NCBI GenBank assembly: GCA_937889795.1
Contig: CALBZH010000632.1
Coordinates: 1-8,609 of the forward strand
From: an uncultured Syntrophobacteraceae bacterium
Lineage (GTDB): Bacteria > Desulfobacterota > Syntrophobacteria > Syntrophobacterales > Syntrophobacteraceae
Direction: 5' to 3'
Length of the DNA: 8,609 nt
How positions within the stretch are numbered: position 1 is the stretch's first letter; every line of letters starts with the position of its first letter. Of this stretch, positions 5,221 to 8,609 are shown piece by piece. The notes under the pieces were generated by a model. The model was not told the origin of the DNA, made no database searches, and was given only the letters and a program-made list of their open reading frames with translations. The position numbers and the translations under genes were made by a program.

Positions 5221-7164
5221 ACAAGGATTCGCAGATTCCATGTTGTCGCGGGGCTGTTTATGGTGTTCCTGGCCGCCTCGGCGTCACCATGGGCACACGC
5301 CAGGCCGAGCAGTGGTCAGGCCGCTCCAGGCTTTGCGCTGAAAGACCTCAGGGGGCAGACCCGTGACCTTGCCTCTCTCAAAACCTCTCCGATGACGGTT
5401 CTCTACTTTTTCGACGCGGAATCCAAGCCCAGCCAGGAAGGTCTCCTGAGCCTGGCTCAGGTGGCGGGTCGCTTCAGAGATTCTGGACTCACGATTTGGG
5501 CGGTGACGATTTCTTCAAAGGACAAAGCGGAGGAGTTCGCCAAGGTCTCGGGACATTCCGTGCCGGTTCTTCTCGATAATGGCAACGTGAGCAGTCTCTA
5601 CGATGCCCAGGCCGTCCTCCCGACGGTATGCATCATCGGACCGGATCTCAAGGTGCTGGATTTCGTCCAGGGGGGAGGAAAGTCTACGGAGATCATTCTG
5701 GTCCGCGTGGCGGAAAGAGAGCTCCAGCGCAAGGAAACACGCATTGCCATGGCCATCGGCGAAGAGGTGGCAAAGAAGGATCCCGAGAACCTTGATGCCA
5801 AGACCGTTGAAGGCCATGCCGCCCTTCGGACGGGTTTGGTGGACAAGGCCATGCAAATCTTCCAGGATTTGACCAAGCGAGGCGGTCAGGGGGAAGTCCT
5901 GGGCAAAGAGGGCCTGGCGGCCGCTTACGCTCGAAAGGGAGACGGCGACAAGGCGATGAAGCTGGCCTCCGAGGTCGAGCAGAAAGCACCGGATAGAAAA
6001 TACCCCAACGTGATCAAGGGCGACGTTCTGGCCGCTCAGAACAAAACCGGCGAAGCCCAGACCGAATACGAGAAAGCCGTGAGCAAGAAAGAGGCGGCGC
6101 CATACCAGCAGGCCAAGGCGCAGAACCAGTTGGGACGGCTTTACGCCAGGAACGGCGACAATGAAGCCGCGCGCAAGCTGTTTGATGAAGCTGTCGCCAT
6201 CGACCCGTTCTACATCGAGGGGACGACCAATAAGGGCCTCACCTACGAGCGTCAAGGCAAGTGGGACAAGGCGCTCGAAAGTTATCGTCAGACGCTCTCC
6301 CTCGAGAAGTCGGATGTCTACGCGATCGCCCTTGCACGAAACGCTCAGCAGATGGTGGACGCGCAAAAGGACGCGAAGCAGAAGGAGCGGATCGACAAAC
6401 TCGTGAAGGAGCTGGCCGAGCGCTATCGGTCTCAGAAGGGAGCTGGCGTCAAGGAAGGGGACTCGTGGACTTCGCGCCCCATGGTGCTCACATTTCTCGA
6501 TATGGAAGAAAAAGGCGGCCTCCCGGAACGGGACGGACTGGCGTCGGTTCTTGCCCTTCAACTGTCGGATCTGCTCAATGGCTCCAATCGAGTCAAGGTG
6601 GTTGAGCGCGTCATGCTGGAGCGTCTGATTGATGAGCTCAACCTCGGCTCGTCTCAGCTTGCAGACCAGGCAACCGCTCTGAAGCTGGGGCGGGTTCTTG
6701 CGGCAAAGCTCATCGGCACGGGCTCCCTCATTCACATGCCCGGCAGCACCCTTCTCAGCATGCGACTGATCGACACGGAAACCACGACCGTGCCCCTGGT
6801 GGTGAACCGTGACGTGGGCTCTCAGGGCTCGCTCGAGCCGGACCTGAGCCAGCTGTATCACGAGATCCTGAAGACGATTGTCGCCAAATATCCGCTCCGC
6901 GGCTACGTTGCCAAAATTCAGGGCGATCGAATCGTCCTGAACATCGGCGCCAAGCAAGGCGTGGTGCTCGGGACCAAGTTCGACGTGCTTCAGGAAGGTG
7001 AAGCCGTGGAATACAAAGGGAAGAAGCTCCAGTCATCCGCCAAGTCCGTCGGCGGGCTCGAAGTGGTCCAGGTCGAGCCGGACCTCTGTTACACGACGGC
7101 TCTGACCAAAGACCGACCGGTGAAGGTGGACGACAAGGTCCAGGAAAAGTTGCAGACCCCGTAA
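5218..7164 (+). CDS. Exported multidomain protein: redox-dead thioredoxin fold, TPR array, CsgG/FlgO-like domain, FlgT_C-like domain
   Basis: A 648-residue periplasmic or envelope protein. The signal peptide is 1-28 (basic MTRIRR, hydrophobic core, cleavage after AHA). Residues about 34-165 form an AhpC/TlpA-like thioredoxin fold (APGFALKDLRGQ; cis-Pro context LPTVCIIG at 134-141), but the CxxC position reads SKPS (69-72), so no disulfide chemistry is expected. About five TPR-like helical hairpins span 191-363, for example NQLGRLYARNGDNEAARKLF (303-322) and NKGLTYERQGKWDKALESY (338-356), followed by a charged helix (380-405). Residues about 418-555 resemble the CsgG/FlgO fold (PMVLTFLDM; VKVVERVMLERLIDELNLGS at 459-478). 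Residues about 562-645 resemble the C-terminal barrel of FlgT (GDRIVLNIGAKQGVVLGTKF). It probably works as a scaffold in an envelope complex with the lipoprotein encoded next, which shares the CsgG-type domain. Specific function is unknown. The start is fixed by the strong ribosome site and signal peptide. Confidence 0.85.
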   Translation: MTRIRRFHVVAGLFMVFLAASASPWAHARPSSGQAAPGFALKDLRGQTRDLASLKTSPMTVLYFFDAESKPSQEGLLSLAQVAGRFRDSGLTIWAVTISSKDKAEEFAKVSGHSVPVLLDNGNVSSLYDAQAVLPTVCIIGPDLKVLDFVQGGGKSTEIILVRVAERELQRKETRIAMAIGEEVAKKDPENLDAKTVEGHAALRTGLVDKAMQIFQDLTKRGGQGEVLGKEGLAAAYARKGDGDKAMKLASEVEQKAPDRKYPNVIKGDVLAAQNKTGEAQTEYEKAVSKKEAAPYQQAKAQNQLGRLYARNGDNEAARKLFDEAVAIDPFYIEGTTNKGLTYERQGKWDKALESYRQTLSLEKSDVYAIALARNAQQMVDAQKDAKQKERIDKLVKELAERYRSQKGAGVKEGDSWTSRPMVLTFLDMEEKGGLPERDGLASVLALQLSDLLNGSNRVKVVERVMLERLIDELNLGSSQLADQATALKLGRVLAAKLIGTGSLIHMPGSTLLSMRLIDTETTTVPLVVNRDVGSQGSLEPDLSQLYHEILKTIVAKYPLRGYVAKIQGDRIVLNIGAKQGVVLGTKFDVLQEGEAVEYKGKKLQSSAKSVGGLEVVQVEPDLCYTTALTKDRPVKVDDKVQEKLQTP

Positions 7165-7180
7165 GGAGGAGCCGACGATG
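7162..7180 (+). promoter_or_regulatory. Shine-Dalgarno fused with the upstream stop codon
   Basis: The stop TAA (7162-7164) is part of TAAGGAGGA (7162-7170), so the ribosome site of the lipoprotein gene begins inside the stop codon of the TPR gene; ATG follows at 7178. This arrangement favours translational coupling and a fixed ratio of the two CsgG-like proteins. Confidence 0.75.
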
Positions 7181-7882
7181 ATTCGAAAACGCATGGCTTT
7201 CAAGTTGGCTGCAGCGTGCGCTCTCCTCTTGAGCTTTTCCTGCGCTGCACCGGAGAAGCCTTCCACGGGCGTTGCTCAACGGGAGACCGTCCCCGCGCCC
7301 CCGCAGCCGCCGCCCCCCACGGTTGCACAACCGGAGATCCCCCTTACGCCGCCGGAGGAGCCGACAACCGGCGTGACGCAGCCGGAGCGGGTCCCCACGG
7401 CCATGAAAAAGCCCCCAACGCCTCTGCCTCCGAAGGAGGTTCCGCCACCCGAGAAAGTCCCGCCAAAGCCGCCCAGGCTGTCGACCGTCGCCGTCTGGGA
7501 TTTCGACTCTTTGAGCGTCGGGGCCTCCAGCACTCCCGAGCTCGGTGAGGTGCTGGCCTCCCGCGTGACAGATGCCCTCTCCAGAAAAGGCAAGGTCACG
7601 GTTGTCGAACGGCAGCGCCTCCTTCTGGCTCTCGAAGAGTTGAACGTGGGATCCAGCGCCCTCGTCGACGAGTCTACGCGCCTCAGACTGGGCAAGATGG
7701 TCGGTGCCAAGATGATGATCTTCGGAGGCTATCTGGTCAGCGGAGACAAGATGCGTCTCGACGTTCGGTTGGTGAATGTGGAAACAGGTGCTCTCATCAA
7801 AGCCACAGAGCGTACGGTTCCGGCCGCAAACATCCCCCAGTGGCTTGAGGCCGCCGAGAGCGCGGCCAATGAGCTCCTGTGA
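7178..7882 (+). CDS. Proline-rich lipoprotein with CsgG/FlgO-like domain
   Basis: A 234-residue probable lipoprotein. It has a basic N-terminus (MIRKRMAFK), a hydrophobic stretch (10-20) and Cys22 in LLLSFSCAAP; the lipobox is imperfect (Phe at -2, Ser at -3), but there is no better cleavage site. The +2 residue is Ala, compatible with outer-membrane sorting under the E. coli rule. Residues about 26-100 are a Pro/Glu/Thr-rich extended linker containing a degenerate repeat (TGVAQRETVP / TGVTQPERVP). Residues about 101-234 form a CsgG-type domain: STVAVWDFDSLS, VTVVERQRLLLALEELNVGS (140-159), AKMMIFGGYL and VRLVNVETGALI. CsgG family members form outer-membrane or periplasmic oligomers, but this one is far shorter than the curli pore CsgG and I see no clear pore hairpin; FlgO/LpoB-like accessory roles are alternatives. 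It aligns by eye with residues 459-505 of the preceding gene product, suggesting paralogous modules. It is 13 nt downstream of that gene with a coupled ribosome site. Confidence 0.85.
   Translation: MIRKRMAFKLAAACALLLSFSCAAPEKPSTGVAQRETVPAPPQPPPPTVAQPEIPLTPPEEPTTGVTQPERVPTAMKKPPTPLPPKEVPPPEKVPPKPPRLSTVAVWDFDSLSVGASSTPELGEVLASRVTDALSRKGKVTVVERQRLLLALEELNVGSSALVDESTRLRLGKMVGAKMMIFGGYLVSGDKMRLDVRLVNVETGALIKATERTVPAANIPQWLEAAESAANELL
7262..7399 (+). repeat. Degenerate direct repeat within the proline-rich linker
   Basis: Two 12-residue units, STGVAQRETVPA (codons 7262-7297) and TTGVTQPERVPT (7364-7399), are offset by 102 nt (34 residues), with a further weaker TVAQPEIPLT between them. The DNA identity is only partial, so this is an old or selected protein-level repeat and not a recent duplication. 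Confidence 0.5.
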
Positions 7883-7892
7883 GGCCCCGGGC

Positions 7893-7911
7893 TCCCCATG
7901 AGACAGGGGGA
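7893..7911 (+). promoter_or_regulatory. Small hairpin that could mask the ribosome site of the HD gene
   Basis: TCCCC (7893-7897) can pair with GGGGA (7907-7911) across a 9-nt loop. The right arm is the Shine-Dalgarno of the gene starting at 7917. The stem is only 5 bp, so any effect on translation would be modest. Confidence 0.3.
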
Positions 7912-7916
7912 AGTCG

Positions 7917-8516
7917 ATGAGTAAATGTGTGGCAGTAGAGCCCACCGTGCTGAGCTCCCGATTCCGAGAAGCGTTGTGGCTCGCAGCCTTCCTCCACGCG
8001 GACCAGTGGCGTAAAGGGACCGACATCCCATATGTCGCCCACTTGCTGGCCGTGTCCTCGCTGGTTCTTGAGCATGGGGGAAGCGAGGACGCGGCGATTG
8101 CGGGGTTGCTGCACGATTCCGTCGAAGACCAGGGCGGAAGAACCGTCCTCGAGCAGATCGCGAGTCGGTTTGGTCCTTCGGTGGCTGCCATTGTCGAGGC
8201 GTGCTCCGATTCCACCGAAACCCCCAAGCCGCCTTGGAGAGCGCGCAAAGAGCGCTATATCGCTCATCTGGCCGGTGTCACAAGGGAGACGCTCCTGGTT
8301 TCCCTGGCCGACAAGCTGCACAATGCCCGATCCATCCTCTCGGATTACCAGCAGATCGGCGAAAGGCTCTGGGAGCGATTCCAGGGAGGCAAAGACGGCA
8401 CGTTGTGGTATTACAACGCTTTGGTCGCCGCGTTCGAGGAACGTGCCGAGCACGTGAGGCTCGTTGAGGAATTGAGGCGGGTGGTGACGGAGCTGCGAAA
8501 ACTGGCGGAGGTCTAA
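7917..8516 (+). CDS. Stand-alone RelA/SpoT-type HD-domain phosphohydrolase (small alarmone hydrolase-like)
   Basis: A 199-residue cytoplasmic protein consisting of one HD domain of the RelA/SpoT hydrolase class, the size of MESH1-like small alarmone hydrolases, with no synthetase, TGS or ACT domain. Metal-site and family motifs are all visible: H27 in FLHADQWRKGTDIPYVAHLL, H42 in the same block, LLHDSVED (64-71; H66, D67, E70, D71), and SLADKLHNA (129-137; D132, N136). RelA/SpoT-type HD enzymes use Mn2+ to remove the 3'-pyrophosphate of (p)ppGpp. That substrate is inferred here; closely similar HD_4 proteins of unproven specificity also exist. A segment with KPPWRARKERYIAHL (104-118) follows the catalytic helices, as in many uncharacterised relatives. 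The C-terminal helix (about 172-197) is charged. It starts 34 nt after the lipoprotein gene with GGGGGA ahead of ATG 7917, and is probably the last gene of the operon. A link to the kinase circuit rests on position only. Confidence 0.88.
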   Translation: MSKCVAVEPTVLSSRFREALWLAAFLHADQWRKGTDIPYVAHLLAVSSLVLEHGGSEDAAIAGLLHDSVEDQGGRTVLEQIASRFGPSVAAIVEACSDSTETPKPPWRARKERYIAHLAGVTRETLLVSLADKLHNARSILSDYQQIGERLWERFQGGKDGTLWYYNALVAAFEERAEHVRLVEELRRVVTELRKLAEV

Positions 8517-8609
8517 GGCATGGGGCAACAAAAACGTGTCCCCAGCCGCCATAAGGTCGTTTTGGAAGCGCCGGCTTCCTCGGCGGCGCCCTGAAGGGAT
8601 GGATCAGGC
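8517..8609. other. Downstream tail with two inverted repeats; no supported gene
   Basis: After the HD stop there is TGGGG (8521-8525) complementary to CCCCA (8540-8544), and a perfect 6-bp stem GGAAGC (8564-8569) / GCTTCC (8574-8579) with a GCCG loop. Neither stem is followed by a T-run on either strand, so an intrinsic terminator cannot be claimed, though the second could contribute to operon termination or mRNA stability. A 24-codon reading frame (8520-8594) is present but unsupported. Confidence 0.35.

Noticed and set aside
5515..6957. 480-codon open frame on the minus strand inside the TPR/CsgG gene
   Set aside because: It is antisense to a gene with clear signal peptide, TPRs and CsgG motifs; its translation has no recognisable domain and is rich in His, Leu and Arg, as expected from the reverse complement of a high-GC gene.
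7898..7924. 8-codon reading frame overlapping the HD start as a leader peptide
   Set aside because: No ribosome site ahead of the ATG at 7898 and the length is within chance.
6755..8248. 497-codon open frame on the minus strand across three plus-strand genes
   Set aside because: It spans the TPR gene end, the lipoprotein and the HD gene on the wrong strand, with low-complexity Arg/Gly/Ser-rich translation and no motif.
8520..8594. 24-codon reading frame after the HD gene
   Set aside because: Only AAGG-type weak purines precede it, its sequence is unremarkable, and it overlaps both inverted repeats; not enough to call a gene.

Overview
The window is high-GC, gene-dense bacterial chromosome from what looks like a Gram-negative organism. 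It encodes an outer-membrane-type lipoprotein, Sec-exported periplasmic proteins, CsgG/FlgO-type domains and an MltG septal/elongation lytic transglycosylase. The mix of Hanks-type kinase, FHA, PP2C and TPR/CsgG proteins resembles what is seen in Desulfobacterota (the old Deltaproteobacteria) and neighbouring phyla. That placement is a low-confidence inference; no rRNA or marker gene is present.

Layout: two divergent transcription units leave a 244-bp intergenic region (1906-2149). Leftward (minus strand) are a two-FHA-domain protein (1905-973) and, 19 nt later, mltG (953 to beyond the left edge; its C-terminus is missing). Rightward (plus strand) are six tightly packed genes: a PP2C-type phosphatase (2150-2887), a secreted trypsin-like serine protease (2884-3816, ATGA overlap), a transmembrane Ser/Thr kinase with a C-terminal PEGA domain (3823-5157), a large exported thioredoxin-fold/TPR/CsgG/FlgT_C-like protein (5218-7164), a proline-rich CsgG-domain lipoprotein (7178-7882), and a stand-alone RelA/SpoT-type HD hydrolase (7917-8516). 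The last 93 bp hold no convincing gene. The divergent region contains two sigma70-like promoter candidates whose -10 boxes overlap on opposite strands.

How the parts may work together (inference): the locus encodes a complete phospho-Thr circuit of writer (kinase), eraser (PP2C) and reader (FHA), with the kinase exposing a PEGA domain outside the cytoplasmic membrane. Every other product except the HD protein is membrane-bound or exported, so the circuit probably monitors or controls something in the envelope: peptidoglycan processing through MltG, and a periplasmic/outer-membrane assembly built from the two CsgG-like proteins. Two details deserve attention. The FHA protein carries a Val-Glu-Thr-Thr motif between its two FHA domains, reminiscent of the regulatory ETT motif of GarA/OdhI. 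The thioredoxin-like domain of the large TPR protein has both CxxC cysteines replaced by serine.
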